This document shows, piece by piece, positions 1-11,989 of a DNA stretch of 64,000 bases. Under the pieces are notes generated by a model. That model was not told the DNA's origin and did not search any database. It worked only from the letters and a program-made list of their open reading frames with translations. Origin of the DNA: Stomorhina lunata (taxonomy: Eukaryota > Arthropoda > Insecta > Diptera > Rhiniidae); NCBI GenBank assembly GCA_933228675.1, contig OW121741.1, positions 111,842,361-111,906,360 of the forward strand, read 5' to 3'. The position numbers were made by a program, and so were the translations under genes. How positions within the stretch are numbered: the stretch's first letter is position 1; each line of letters opens with the position of its first letter.

Positions 1-1835
1 GTCAGATTTTCGACCGTGTGACCCGATTTTGGGTGCATGTCAAACATTTTTTTAAATATAGTTTAAACAGATCCCTGAAGCCTAGTCTTTTAAAAAATGT
101 AAAAAACGAATTGAGTCTTTTGAAAAAAATTTACAAAAATATTGAAAAAATAATGTCACTTTTTTTGAAAAAAATCTAATTTTTGCCGATTTTTTCGGTA
201 CACAAACTTTGAAGAATTTTTCTGTGTAATAAAGTTTACATAATCAAAAAGTTTTTTCTTCCAGTTCATTTAGAAATTTATCAGCAATCTTGCAGTACTT
301 CCTAAAGAGTTTTAAGTAGTACGAGAAAAGTTTAATAGGCCAAAAAAAGGAATGAAGACCATAAAACGCAAAAAAAAATGTTGGATTCAAATATCTCTTA
401 AACTGTAAGAGTTAAGGTAGTACAGTATGTTTTTCTTAATTTTTTTTAAAGAAGTTTTAGAAAATGTCAAAATCTTTAAGCTCGAACCAAGTTGGCGAAA
501 GTTATACGGACCCAAAGGTCTAATATACCCGAGGTGAGCAACTTTGGTCCACGTAGAGTCCACTGTGCTACCGACATATACTTTTTTGTTCAAAAAGCTT
601 AAAACCTCTTATATTGACGTTTGAAATTTCCGTCCAGTAGTTTAGAAATTGCAGATTTAATGCCACTGTGCACTTTTAACTTTTTATGCACACATTACTC
701 TCCAATACTCCAATATTCAGCGTAAAAATGCTTTGGGAGGCAAAGTTTTAGAGCTTTTAAAGACTATGTATTAAAGCTTGAAGCCTTCAGTATCATTGGA
801 TCGGGAAATTAACACCAAGTAAAAAATCTTTTTTAAATGCGTTCATTTTTTTACACTTTCTATCGCAAAACAAAAAATATTATTTTTCTACTTTTTTTAG
901 AAAAATAATTTCAATCTTTGATATTCTGTAGAAATGACATGATAAAGGTATCACTATTATGTAGACCAATCAGATCTAAAAGTGATAGACTGAAAAAAAT
1001 TCCAAATTTTAACTGAAAAATTCCCCAATTCCCAAATCGGGCAAAAGGGTTTAAAAAAATAAGTTTTTTAACAAAAATGGCAACACTGACTCTATTAGCA
1101 GCACGTTTCAAAAAAAAATTTCTAATCAATAGCAGATATGTCAGAATATATAAATATTATAACTTTTTCAAATCGGTGCTTACCCTTTTAAGATTTTTTT
1201 ATATAAATTGTTATTTTTTGGAGATTGCATGTGCAAGGACCAAAAGCGCAATTGACAAGAAATTTGTTTTATACGCATTCTTATTATATTTTCTTTTTAA
1301 AACTTTAAAAATCTTTTTATATTTCTGAAGTATATATTTTAAATAAATAAATATTTTTTTATTAGTAAAAAATATAGCTATCTTTAAGGAAAAAACCCAA
1401 AAAATAGCGATATTTTTTATGTTTCAAATTTGAATATTTTTAACTTTTAAACTAAAGAAGATATCTTTAGCCAACTTGCACAAAAATAATTCAGAATTTT
1501 ATTAAAAATTAAAGGAATATTCTTAAAAAATCTTGGTCCTCAGATGTGGATCATTGGACCAAATATGGTATTATTGGTACAAGGGAATATTGATCCCACA
1601 CAAGCGAAATATTATCAGGGTATTACTTTATAACTTTCAGAGGCAAAGCGCTTTGTATATTAATTTTTTTTATTAGAGCAGGTGGTCAGAAATAAGAAGG
1701 ATAGAAGCAATGGTAGAGTTCAACACTCATAGAAAAATAAATCTTCGATGTGGCCTTACATGCACAAAAAATTATGAAAATTCTTCTTAGTTTTTCCACA
1801 TCGGAGATTTGATTTATCGGAAAAATGGTGATGTT
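1..1835. other. AT-rich sequence, no gene seen
   Basis: Inside the large fourth intron of the Bruno/CELF gene. Short open frames on both strands have no family resemblance. Phrases such as GAGCAACTTTGG and CCACTGTGCACTTTT recur loosely elsewhere (about 19.08, 41.8 and 55.5 kb), which suggests old transposon-derived sequence, but I cannot name a family. Confidence 0.4.
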
Positions 1836-2976
1836 CTATTCACCGTTTTGGCAAAAGTAAAGTTATAGCTCTTGATTTTTCTAAGGCGTTTGATAGAGCG
1901 TGGCATGGAGCGCTTCTATCAAGACTTATTGCTTTTGGTGTTGGTAACAATTTCTCTCGGCTTATATCGAGCTTTCTCAGAGATCGCATTATAAGAGTTG
2001 TTATAGATGGGATATCGTCCGACGAGTTCAAGATTAATTCGGGGGTACAAGGATCCGTTCTTTCTCCCACTCTATTTCTTATTTTTTCTAAATGACCTTT
2101 TATGTCAAACTTCCAATCCTATCTACTCTTTTGCAGATGATTGCGACATCTGTCATTCGTATTCATTCAACTATAGGCCTAGCATGTTGGATATCAATTC
2201 CAAGAGGCAAACCTTTCTACAATATCCAATTGGGGTCGTTCTAACAGGGTCGATTTCAACGCTCGAAAGACCCAATGTTGTGTATTAACACACAAACGCG
2301 TTATGAACAATGTTGCATCATCTGTAATTATGGGTGGTATAAATATTGAGGAATCAGAAACTCTTGATGTTCTAGGCATGAAAATTCAGTGTGATGTCCG
2401 TTGGACTAATCACGTTTTTCAAGTGTCGAAAGAAGCATTCAAGTGTCTCGGCTTTCTAAAGCGGTGTAAGACATACTTCACTCCAACTGATCTCCTTAAC
2501 ATCAATACCACTTATATCCGACCGAAAATGGAATACAACTCTCATGTATGGGCCGGTGCTTCAAAGTCTATTTTGGAGCTTCTCGACCGTGTACAAGAGA
2601 GGGCGAAGGTGCTTATCGGTGACAGTAGGGTAGCCAACTCTATTGCCTCATTGAAGCATCGTCGTAATGTGGGTTGCGTTTCACTGTTCTATCGCTACTA
2701 CAATGGCATGTGCTTAAACGAAATTAGGGATCTTGTTCCAAAAACCCGTACATTTCTTCGTAGCACACGCAACTAAGGGCTTATCTCTTTGTAGTCGATT
2801 TTCCAGTGGATCGCATGACGCACTATAGAGAAAACTCGTTTTTTAGCCGCACAGCACGAATGTGGAATAAACTTCCTGCATCAGTCTTCCCCTCTAATTA
2901 TGATATAAAATGGTTCAAATCGAATATCCACAAACACTACTACCTCTATCCTCCTTCCCGCAACCTTTTTTGCTAG
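1836..2976 (+). pseudogene. Broken non-LTR retrotransposon reverse transcriptase (3' part of pol)
   Basis: Reverse transcriptase sequence can be read in pieces across at least three frame changes. At about 1855-2085 it reads ALDFSKAFDRAWH and GVQGSVLSPTLFLIF (RT motifs 3 and 4). At about 2090-2225 it reads NDLL and PIYSFADDCDICHSYS, with the catalytic FADD box. At about 2232-2776 it reads RVDFNARKTQCCVLTHKR (the NA-KTQ box), then ESETLDVLGM and YIRPKMEYNSHVWAGASKS, a region after the RT core typical of CR1/jockey-type fly elements. At 2791-2976 it ends with REN-FFSRTARMWNKLP and a TAG stop. The 5' half of pol and the endonuclease are absent, so this is a dead 5'-truncated copy. The clade is uncertain. 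It sits antisense in a gene intron. Confidence 0.85.
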
Positions 2977-4019
2977 ACAAAATAATTTTTGAGACAAAGT
3001 AAATACAAATTATAGCTTCTAAGCAAAATATTAATAAATACCGTGGAAACAAAATAAAAAACACTATTTTAGGTTTTTTCTATCTTTACTTTTTACAATT
3101 TCGTTGATGATATTAAAGTAGTTATTAAAGTTCGACATTTATTAGACAAAATAAATATATATGAACTCCACTACTTGAAAAAAAGACCCGTGGATCGTAG
3201 TTTTGCCCCTGTTTAGTTTAATAGGTACTAAACCGCTCAAAATTCAAGGAAATAACCAACCACAATTATGTACCTAAGATTCCAGTTAACAACTTTGTAG
3301 AATATATGAACTTCCTATGAATGATTTTTAGCCGCAAATACTAAAAATTTTAATTTTATATGTTTTTTCTATACTTCAACATTCGTATTATGTTTAATTT
3401 ATACAGAAGTTATGGACAAATGTTGACCGATTTCCACAAAAATTTAATTATAGTTGCATAGAACTACTCTAAACAACATTGAATGGTCATCGTCAGGAGT
3501 AGGCAACCCATACCACCAGAAGCCGATAAAGTTTTTTAATTTTCGTAAATACCACGATCTTTAATAAAACTCGTGAAAATGAGTACCAAAATCATACAGT
3601 TGATGTTGGGATGTTAACAGAGTTGGTTGGTGCCGCTTTGTTAAAGAAAAAAAAAAATAGACCAGAAACAAATCAAAATCCAATTTACAGCAACAAAATA
3701 CATGGTTCGAGAGAACAAAGAAAACCAATCCCGAACATTGTTGCCAGTATTATTTTTGTAAACACTGGGAATATTTTTGTAAATATTGGGAAAATTTTTC
3801 AAAACAGAAATAAATTCTAATATTAAATAATTTTAGATTTTCATATTTTTCAGATATTTTCGATCCAAAAATTTCTTTAATAGTAACATTTTTAATTAAA
3901 AATATTTCTTTACTTTCTTTGGAAAATTGTTCGATAAAAATTAGACTTTATAGAAAATTTTTCGATAAAAATATTTTTCTGTAAAAATTTTCGATAAAAA
4001 TACTTTTATATCAAAAAAT
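2977..4019. other. Intronic AT-rich sequence, no gene seen
   Basis: This probably includes the 3' tail of the retrotransposon relic and unrelated AT-rich sequence. The 69-codon open frame at 3611-3820 is Asn/Lys/Ile-rich with no motif and ends in AT-repeat sequence; I do not regard it as a gene. Confidence 0.4.
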
Positions 4020-4280
4020 TTTCAAATCTTTCATAGAAAAGTTTTTGATAAAAAAATTTGATATAGAAAAATTTTTGTAAGAAAATTTTCTATAGAAAAA
4101 TTTTTGTAAGAAAATTTTCTATAGAAAAATTTTTGTAAGAAAATTTTCTATAGAAAAATTTTTGTAAGAAAATTTTCTATAGAAAAATTTTTGTAAGAAA
4201 ATTTTCTATAGAAAAATATTTGTAAAAAAATTTTCTATAGAAAAATTTTTGTAAGAAAATTTTCTATGGAAAAATTCTTG
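4020..4280. repeat. Short array of a 29-bp AT-rich monomer
   Basis: About seven near-identical head-to-tail copies from about 4060 to 4275, with core TATAGAAAAATTTTTGTAAG followed by AAAATTTTC. The period is 29 bp. Copies are cleaner than in most other arrays of the window, suggesting recent expansion. The TATAGAAAAATTTTT core is shared with the arrays at 44-51 kb. Confidence 0.85.
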
Positions 4281-6307
4281 ATAAAAGAATTTCGCCCATA
4301 TTCAATATCAAACTTGTCCAAGAGATGAGGAACATTCTTGCCAAATTTTGATACCCTAGCACTTCCATAAATTGATTTGCAGTATGGTCGCTTTGAAAAA
4401 TCCAATAAAAAAGAAGTACTGTAATTCGAAAATAACTCATGGAAATGATTTTCCAATGAGAAAAAGCTAAAGCACACATACGTGCTCATGAAATGTTTGT
4501 TTGTGTGTCCGTTTATATATTTTTCATTATTCTTTATGCCCTTTAATTTCACATTTGATTGAAACAAAATGTATGGAGTACAATATTTTTATATTATAGA
4601 GGGTTTGGTCATTGCTTAATCTTTTCCATAGAATTTCATAAGGATCCAGGATATTTATCCTTTATGTTTTTAGATCAATATTGTAAGAATAACATACGGA
4701 ATGAAAGTCTTGGATCTTTCCGATGGTGGGTATAAAATATTGTTACATAATTCATTATTTTTTTAAGTCTAATGTCTAAAAATTTAACTAACGCAGGAAA
4801 ATTTTTTAATAAGTTAATAGCAAAGTAAATAAAATGTTCTTTTTAAAAATGTTAACACATTTTTTATGTTTTTTTAATCAACACATTTATATTTGTTTTA
4901 ATTTAGTTTTTATGAAAAATTATTTGCAATTTTTTTTAGCCACATATTTACACAGATAAACACATTTATTTATTTTTCTGTTCGATATTTTTTTTTTTTC
5001 AAAATAAACATAAATCATTAATAAAAATATAAAAATTGCTAAATTTTTTTTGTTTTTAAACAAATTAATCATATTTATGAAATAATTTCCAATGATGTTA
5101 TATTTTTGTAAATTGTATATTTCAGTTATATTTTATTTTTAAACAATATAATTGTAATTGTTATTTGGTATTTGGCATTGTTTTGCATAATAAATTACTC
5201 AACACGTATAACAAAATTTTACACAACAAATAAAGTAAAAAGATAAATATAAAACATTTAAATTTTATTTAATTTTTTTTAATCATATAAAAAAAATGTA
5301 TGAGTATAAAGAAGAATTTTACAAATAAATTTACATTATTTGATTTGGTTTATATTTATTTTATTATTATTATTATTGTTATATTTCAATTTATTTATTT
5401 TTTTATCTATAATTTATTATATTTTTTTTTCCTTTTTTGACTTTTTAATATTATAATTAAACGTTTAACAATTAACACGTAAAATGTAAAAATGTTTTAA
5501 AATCAGATAAAATTTGATAAATTTTCTTCAATTTGTTTCACTTTGTGCTAAACGTTTCATTATTTATTTGTAAATGTTCTTTGGTAACATTTGATCGGTT
5601 CGTTTATACCTCATCATCATTATCAATTGATTGCCAATTAAATTACAAAGAAAAAAGTAAAAATTTTCCTCTTTTTTTAACTTATTTAAATTGTTGTTTT
5701 TGTTTTTGTTGTATTACTAAGTGACTATTTAATTTCTATCAATCTAAAAATAGAGTTGGAAATTTTGTGAATGACAACAATGAAACAACAGATTTCATTT
5801 CAATTCATTTCATTTGAATTTTAATTTATTCGAAATTATAAAATAGCAAGGAAGATGTGCCTTTTTAATGAGATTGTGTCTGCCTGCCTGCCTTTTGGTG
5901 TTTTATTGGCTAAATGCTTTTATTTTCCGAATGATTCAAAATGACAGCATTTCGTTGACATGACAATTTTATTTATTTTTATTTTCTTTACTCTGTAAAG
6001 GGTGTCGCAATTTAATTATATTATAACAAACTCAATTGACCTATGTTAATAGCTTTAGAGGAATCATACCTAAGAGAAAGTATAAAACAGAAATCGTGAC
6101 GCCAATATATAATTTTATGTTAAAAGATGAATTATTGAAATCTTTGATGGCGGTTATGCCTCAAATGGTTAATACGTTAGGTGCGATTCTGACATGCTCA
6201 TTCCAACATGAAGGACGGTATCTAATGGATAAATTCTTCAACATTACTTTTCTTTCTTTTACTTGTTGCGGACTGTTGATATAAGCCTTAACATAGCTTC
6301 ACGAAAA
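4281..6307. other. Intronic AT-rich sequence, no gene seen
   Basis: Very AT-rich, with long T and A runs (5.0-5.5 kb). The open frames at 4235-4567 (minus) and 6036-6284 (plus) have no recognisable domain, no splice support and AT-driven composition. Confidence 0.4.
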
Positions 6308-6700
6308 TAAGTTAGAAAGTGCTTAACTCGGTCCAGCCCGACCATATGATACCCTTCACCACATAGGTCAATTATCTTCTTCTTCTTTTCTTTTTATTCC
6401 ATAAAAACATATATTTGCAAAATTTTGCTATTATCATTTAAACATTTTTTCAACATTTAAGACATTTCCCTCATTGGGTCTTATATAGGAGGTAGGCTAA
6501 AATTTGGACAAATTTTCTCGAAATTTTTCAATTTTATTACAGTTTGTTTGGAAAATATGGACCGATTTTAACTAAATAAATTTGGTACAGTGGAAAAACA
6601 AAGCAAAACATCTATGTTTAGTTCTTACAGAGTCGAATTTTAATTTTAGCGGAAATCACTTGTGGTTTAATTTTGATGGACTGTCTGCATATATAAACCA
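6308..6700 (+). repeat. Dispersed repeat family A, 5' part only
   Basis: It starts with a degraded version of the family A head (AAGTTAGAAAGTGCTTAACT, then CCAGCCCGACCATATGATAC and CCTTCACCAC) and continues with the family phrases AAATTTGGACAAATTTTCTC and TATGGACCGATTTTAACTA. The 3' half with the hairpin end is missing. It is more diverged than the copies at 33.8 and 55.9 kb. Confidence 0.7.
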
Positions 6701-6937
6701 TTATTTTTGTTTATGATTTATTGACAGCTGGACCTTTTTTTATTCAAGGCTCGATTTATTATAAGACAGTTATCGCGTGCAATGTGCGATATAAATATCA
6801 TTATTATATACAAATCATCGACAAAAGCGAGTTACTTTTGTTTTCTGTTCATGAGGTGTTAAGTTATCATTTTATCCCTTTTTTTACCCCCGAAATCAAA
6901 AAAGTACCAAAATACGTATTCAATATTTTTCTCATAT

Positions 6938-7565
6938 TTATTGATTGCATTACACAATTATTTTCTATATTGTTAGGTTGAAAAGATAATAGTGGCTTCA
7001 AAATGGTACAAAAAAAATATTTTCACCTTTTTTACCCCCTATCGGGCATACATTGAAAAAGTCCCAAACACCAGTCCGCTTATTTTAACAGCTATTCAAA
7101 ACATAATTTTAATTTTATTATGCCTATTACTTTAGTAGATATAGCATTTTCGGTTTTTCCCTTTTTACCCGTTTTTTACCCTCTTAGAGGCAAAAGTTTT
7201 AAAAGTGCCTTCTTACTCGACCTATACATTAAAAAAGGTACCCACTGTCCAAATTTTATCAAAATAAAATTTGGACTATGGGTAGCTTTTTTGTCGCATA
7301 GATCGAGTAAGAAGGGACTTTTGGAAGTTTTGCCTCTAAGGGGGTAAAAACAGCTAAAAAGGGCAAAAAACGAAAACGTTATATCTCTAAAGTAATAGGT
7401 TTAGAAACTTAATTTAAATTACGTTTTGAACAGTTAAAAAAATAAGCGGACAGGTATTAAGTATTAAGTAAAGGATTAAAATAGTATTTTTGGTACTTTT
7501 TTAATTTACTCTTATCTTTTGAACCGAAGAATACAGAAAGGAACTTTGTACTGCAATCAATAGAT
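6938..7565. repeat. Foldback element (long imperfect inverted repeat)
   Basis: Left arm about 6938-7260 and right arm about 7265-7565 are imperfect reverse complements with almost no loop. Matching landmarks are TTGATTGCA at both outer ends, GGTTGAAAAGATAA against TTATCTTTTGAACC, GTCCGCTTATTTT against AAAATAAGCGGAC, and TTAGAGGCAAAAG against TTTTGCCTCTAAG near the centre. No coding capacity is seen. Interior phrases (GGTACTTTTTTA, GGGGGTAAAAA) resemble the interior of family C elements at 9.3 and 58.1 kb, so it may be a rearranged relative of them. Confidence 0.8.
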
Positions 7566-7572
7566 GTAAAAA

Positions 7573-8262
7573 AACAAGTAAAAAAATGCTATAGTTGGTC
7601 AAGCCCGACCATACGATACCCTTCACCACAAAGGTGAAAGGTGTTTTTTTTCGTGTATAAAGACAAATATTTGCTAAATTTGGCCATCATAGAAATATTT
7701 TTTCAAAACTTCTATATTCTGTTTCCGTCATTTGGATTATATGAGACCTAGGGTCAAATGTGGACCGATTTTCTCGAAACTTAGCAAGTGAATTACAGTT
7801 TTTACAAGAATTACTTATGCAAAAAATAAACTCAAACTTCAGATTTATCTTCAGATTTACGAGCGTTTTAGTGTATTTTGTCTCATTTAGTGCGTTTTTA
7901 AAAAGAATTTGTATGGGAGCTATGTTCAAATGTTCGCCGATTTCAACAAAATTTCATGAACAAATATTTATATTTGTGGCCAATATATCAATTCCGGGAA
8001 GTGGGACCCATGGGAGATACCATAAATAATGAACCGATTTTGACGAATTTCAATAGCCATGGTCCTACTATCAAAAAAATGATCTGTACCAAATTTCATC
8101 AAATTATCTTTAGAATTGCGACCTGTAGTTTGATTACAAGGTTTACATGGGGGTCCAGCCAGCCAGACGGAAGGACGGACATCGCTAAATCGACTCAGAA
8201 AGTGATTCTAAATTCACAAACTTATAATACCCTTTCCACCTATGGTGGTGAAGGGTATAAAT
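7573..8262 (+). repeat. Dispersed repeat family A, near full length
   Basis: The head is ACAAGTAAAAAAATGCTATA followed by TCAAGCCCGACCATACGATA. The tail reads AATACCCTTTCCACC, TATGG, TGGTGAAGGGTAT, a hairpin with a stem of about 12 pairs. In between are the shared phrases TGTGGACCGATTTTCTCGAA, TTCCGGGAAGTGGGACC and GCGACCTGTAGTTTGATTAC, then GACGGAAGGACGGACATCGC. Open frames across it are shadows and not genes. Confidence 0.85.
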
Positions 8263-8620
8263 ATTGAACACATATTTTGTAATTTTTTGATTTCGAATTG
8301 AATTGAAAAAAAGTACCAAATATGTATATTGAACTTTTTTTGGAAGTTAGGGGACAAAAAGGGGGAGAAATTGGCGACGTTAAAACTTTTAAAGTAATAG
8401 GTATGGAAACAAAATTTAAATTGCCTTTTGATCAGTTGAAGAATTAAATGACGAGTTATTGGTACTTTTTGGGAAAAATACGAAGCAGAAATAATAATGT
8501 GTGAAAAATATTTTTGGTACGTTTGAACTTAGAAGCAATATATATGAAAATATTGAAATTTGCCACGAATTCCTTATCAAAAACTCCGAGCAAGGCTCCG
8601 TCAACCAGGTACTGCTATTT
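8263..8620. repeat. Relic related to foldback / family C interior
   Basis: Phrases AAAAAGTACCAAATATG, AAAGTAATAGGTATGGAAAC and ATTGGTACTTTTTGGG match the arms of the foldback at 6938-7565. Family A at 7573-8262 lies between the two pieces, so it probably inserted into a longer element, but the exact junction is unclear. Confidence 0.5.
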
Positions 8621-9209
8621 TAAAGCGCATATCATTTTTTGCTGTTCAAAAAAGAAAAACCGAATACAAACTGGCTAAGCTATGGGCCGATATGCTGACG
8701 AACCTCGTTAAAATCGGTTTTTGTGTATAACTCTTAAATATGTACGTATTTCTGAAATTTGTCATGTACTCATTAAGGCCTACAATCCAAGCTAAGTCAT
8801 TTCCCGAGTTTTTTTAGTGTAATAGAGTGTAATTTACATCAAACACTACATTTTAATGGAATACATTACAAATTTCTTCATTAGAATTCCTTCTGGCTGC
8901 TCTTCACACTGAATGTGTTTTTTTTCAAGTGTTCATTTTAACAGAAATAGGCTAAGTCGCTAAACACATCTTTCCGGTTAAAAAGAGTAAATAATAAAAT
9001 TAAAGTGCCAAAAAGATAGTTCCTAAAAATTACTAGATAATAGTCCTGCATATTTCACCAGAACTGATATTTCAACGCAGAGTCCTTCAGCACTTGAAGT
9101 AGTAGATGCATTAAAAATACTGAAGCATAACAAATCCGGAAACAAAATTTACCTAGAAATACTAAAGGTTGATTCTTTCAACTAATTCTTCCTATAATAA
9201 CATCGCCTT
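8621..9209. other. Intronic sequence, no gene seen
   Basis: Low-complexity AT-rich sequence without recognisable coding, RNA or repeat structure. Confidence 0.4.
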
Positions 9210-10740
9210 TTTATACCCACCATCAAAAAGAATGGGGGGTATATTGAGATTGTCATTCTGTTTGTAATTTCCTTAATATTGGCTCAAAAATCAAAAACGA
9301 TATATACAGGGGTGTCATAGAAACCAATTTCATTGGTATTGGTTTTAAAAACGACAAAAAAATTAAATTGGTGTCATGAATTCCAACATTAATATTCGAA
9401 CTACATTTTCTATTGGTTTTATGTGTCACAGAAAATAATTTTATTGGTTTAGTATTGGAAATAAACCAAGCAACTTACAGTTAACAGATTTCATTTCAAA
9501 ATTGGTATATCTATTTAAAACAAAGGCGTTACTGACCAGCTGGTGCCTTTTTCGATTTAAAGATCCACTAAGAACGGATTTTTGATAATTCGGCCTTGTG
9601 GGGGATAAAAAAGGGTAAATTCAGTAACGATATGATTCCCAAACTAAAAACAATAGAACTAAAATTTAGATCGAGTTTGGATCAGCTACAAAAATAACTC
9701 TACAAGTGGTAAGTAATTTTCAAAAAAAAAAAGGGGAGAAAAAGAGAACAATTTTGTTGGTACTTTTTAGCTTTAATTTTCAAATAAAAAGAGATGGGTG
9801 AAAAGTTTATATAGAATTTGTTATCATGTAATAAGATAAAAGCAAGTTTTGGTACTTTTTTGTGTCTTTGAAATCAATGAACCTTATCGACAAACATAAA
9901 GAATTTCAAAAATGGGGAAAATTGTAAGGCTATTCTTTGTGTATAGGTACTGACGAAGCAAATGCATATCAAAAAAATTTCGAATGAAATAATAAACTAT
10001 TGAATCGAACATTTTGTTTGATTTAAAACCAATAATAACAAAACCGACTTGGTTTCATGACACCAAATATAAAAAGTATTGGTTTTCAAAACCGAGAAAT
10101 TTAAAAACTGACTTGGTTTCTATGACACCCCTGATATTCTGAATCCTTATGAAATTCTAAGATTGAGCGTGTCCGCCTGTCTGTCTGTCCGTTGAAATCA
10201 CAATAACACCTAAACGAAAAGAGCTAGCTCACTGGAACTTAGCAAAAATATTCCTCATATCCGAGAAAATTTTGACATTGAAAATCGGTTCACATTTGAC
10301 CATAGCTCCCGCATAACCTCGTCTAGGCTAATCGCTTATCGTATATAGAAGTTTGACATAAGCCCTAGGCGGCATATAAAATTTCAACAAAATCAGTTTA
10401 CATTTAGTCATAGCTCTCATACAATAAACTTACGAAAACAGCCTAAATTTCACCTAAAATACACTTAAATGCCAATAAATCTAAAAGTGTGCATCATTTG
10501 ACAACAGCTCCCGTATAAAAACTTACGGAAACACACAAATTCAAAAAGAAAAGGGGGTTTATGTCCGTCTGTCCGTCAGATAAAAGCGTGATAGCTCCAT
10601 AACTACAAGAGCTAAAACTAAATTAAGCACAAGGAAGTCTTATGTCAATGCCAGCCGGTGTGCAAAATTTTGTCACAATCGGTCACCATTTGACATTATT
10701 TGATTTTATAAAAATTTTTCGCAAATTTCTGGTTTTATTT
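9210..10740 (+). repeat. Old dispersed repeat related to family A, interrupted by a family C element
   Basis: The left part (9210-9306) starts TTTTTATACCCACCATCAAA and has GGGGGGTATATTGAGATTGT; the right part (from 10134) resumes ATATTCTGAATCCTTATGAA and GTGTCCGCCTGTCTGTCTGT. Together they resemble the common fly repeat of the form TATACCC...GGGTATA...GTCCGTCTGTCCG. A second GTCCGTCTGTCCGTC stretch follows at about 10564-10578, so there may be two fragments. The resemblance to dipteran repeats is from memory. Confidence 0.6.
9307..10133. mobile_element. Non-autonomous DNA transposon, family C (copy 1)
   Basis: The left end is CAGGGGTGTCATAGAAACCA and the right end is the exact inverse, TGGTTTCTATGACACCCCTG, at least 20 bp perfect. 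The length of 827 bp, absence of a transposase frame and CAGGGG end suggest a hAT-like MITE. No clean 8-bp target duplication is visible. The second copy is at 58068-59160. It is inserted within the older repeat at 9210-10740. Confidence 0.85.
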
Positions 10741-11989
10741 TTTAGAAATAAAAAAACGTCTTTTATAAGGAAATAACTAAGAAATGTTTAGATATGTTAT
10801 TAAGTAAAATTAAAAATCTTTGTACTGAAATTTTGAAAATAGAAATGAAAATTATTGGCTCTATTTACTTACATACATTAAATCTCATCCAAATAATCCT
10901 TAAAATCCCATGTAATCAATTGTCTTTAACACCCTGTATAGTTGTGTGATCTCAAATGCACTTTTAACACAATGATTTCTTTTATACACACATTAAAGAA
11001 CGCAAATTTTTTATGTTTCACGCACTTTAAATTGTTGCAGAATCAGCAAATTTCAATGATCGATTGATTTGATTTATTTTTAATCACTTTTTTTGATCAG
11101 TCTAAAATGAATAAATAGCAAAAACTAAGACATTGATGCGTAATTTAAAGGCAAACTCTGTTAAAGAAACTTTGAAAAATCGAGAAATTTTCATGTAACA
11201 AAAAAGTGCGGCATTTATGTTAATAGAAACGGTTTACACATAAAATTCTACTTGATTTAAAAATAACACTGAAACATTTTTAATTTAACATCAATTCACT
11301 TAATAATGTCTTACTTCTTTCAATTTATTTACTCCAAAAACTTAGATTTATTGGTATAAAAAGTAAAACTAAATTTTATATTTCTTATAAAACGCAAATT
11401 CCTCTTTCCGTTTGTAATATTTTAAAAAAATCTATTTTTCAAAAGACTCCGTTAAATGTATTTTTCCGTATTTACCACCATCACATCACAGCATGTGGCA
11501 GTGTAATTTGTTGATTGACGTTTTAGGTGCAACTGATATCACAACAAATCTGTATCTGCGGTTGATATCTCTTAATGCGAAAACTTATTTTGGTTGTTGT
11601 TGTTATTGTTCATTGTTAATGTTGTAGCTGCAAATTCATTGCAATTCTATACTGTCTGATAAAATAAATGCTAAATACATCAGATACTCGTACTTAGAAT
11701 ATGTATTCATCTAAATACTTGAGTGCAAATGATAGATTTTAGCATTTGTACTTAGAAATTTTCAATGTAAGTGTTAACATATCTTGTTGTTATTGCTGTA
11801 GTTATTATTCATAAAATCTTCACGCTTTTATAAGCACATTGAAGTATTTACTTCTGAAACAAGTAAATTATTACATTGCATTTGAATCGAGATAAAAGGT
11901 GTTACTTGGTTTGTAATAATTCACGTGTACTTATATAGAGGTGGGAAGTCATTCCATGTGTAAACAATGAAATTCTGTAAAGCTTTAAA
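10741..11989. other. Intronic sequence, no gene seen
   Basis: AT-rich, with some short CA and TTG runs (about 11.5-11.65 kb). No exon of the Bruno/CELF gene could be found here although it lies in the right intron. Confidence 0.4.

Noticed and set aside
2007..2288. 93-codon frame starting MGYRPTSSRL
   Set aside because: Only its middle part follows the reverse transcriptase (FADD region); its start and end are out-of-frame readings of the broken element.
6036..6284. 82-codon plus-strand open frame
   Set aside because: No motif, runs into family A repeat sequence just downstream, and has intronic context.
7760..8267. Overlapping 80-103 codon frames on both strands
   Set aside because: They are shadows of the family A repeat; the same readings appear at 31.6, 34.0 and 56.0 kb with stops and indels.
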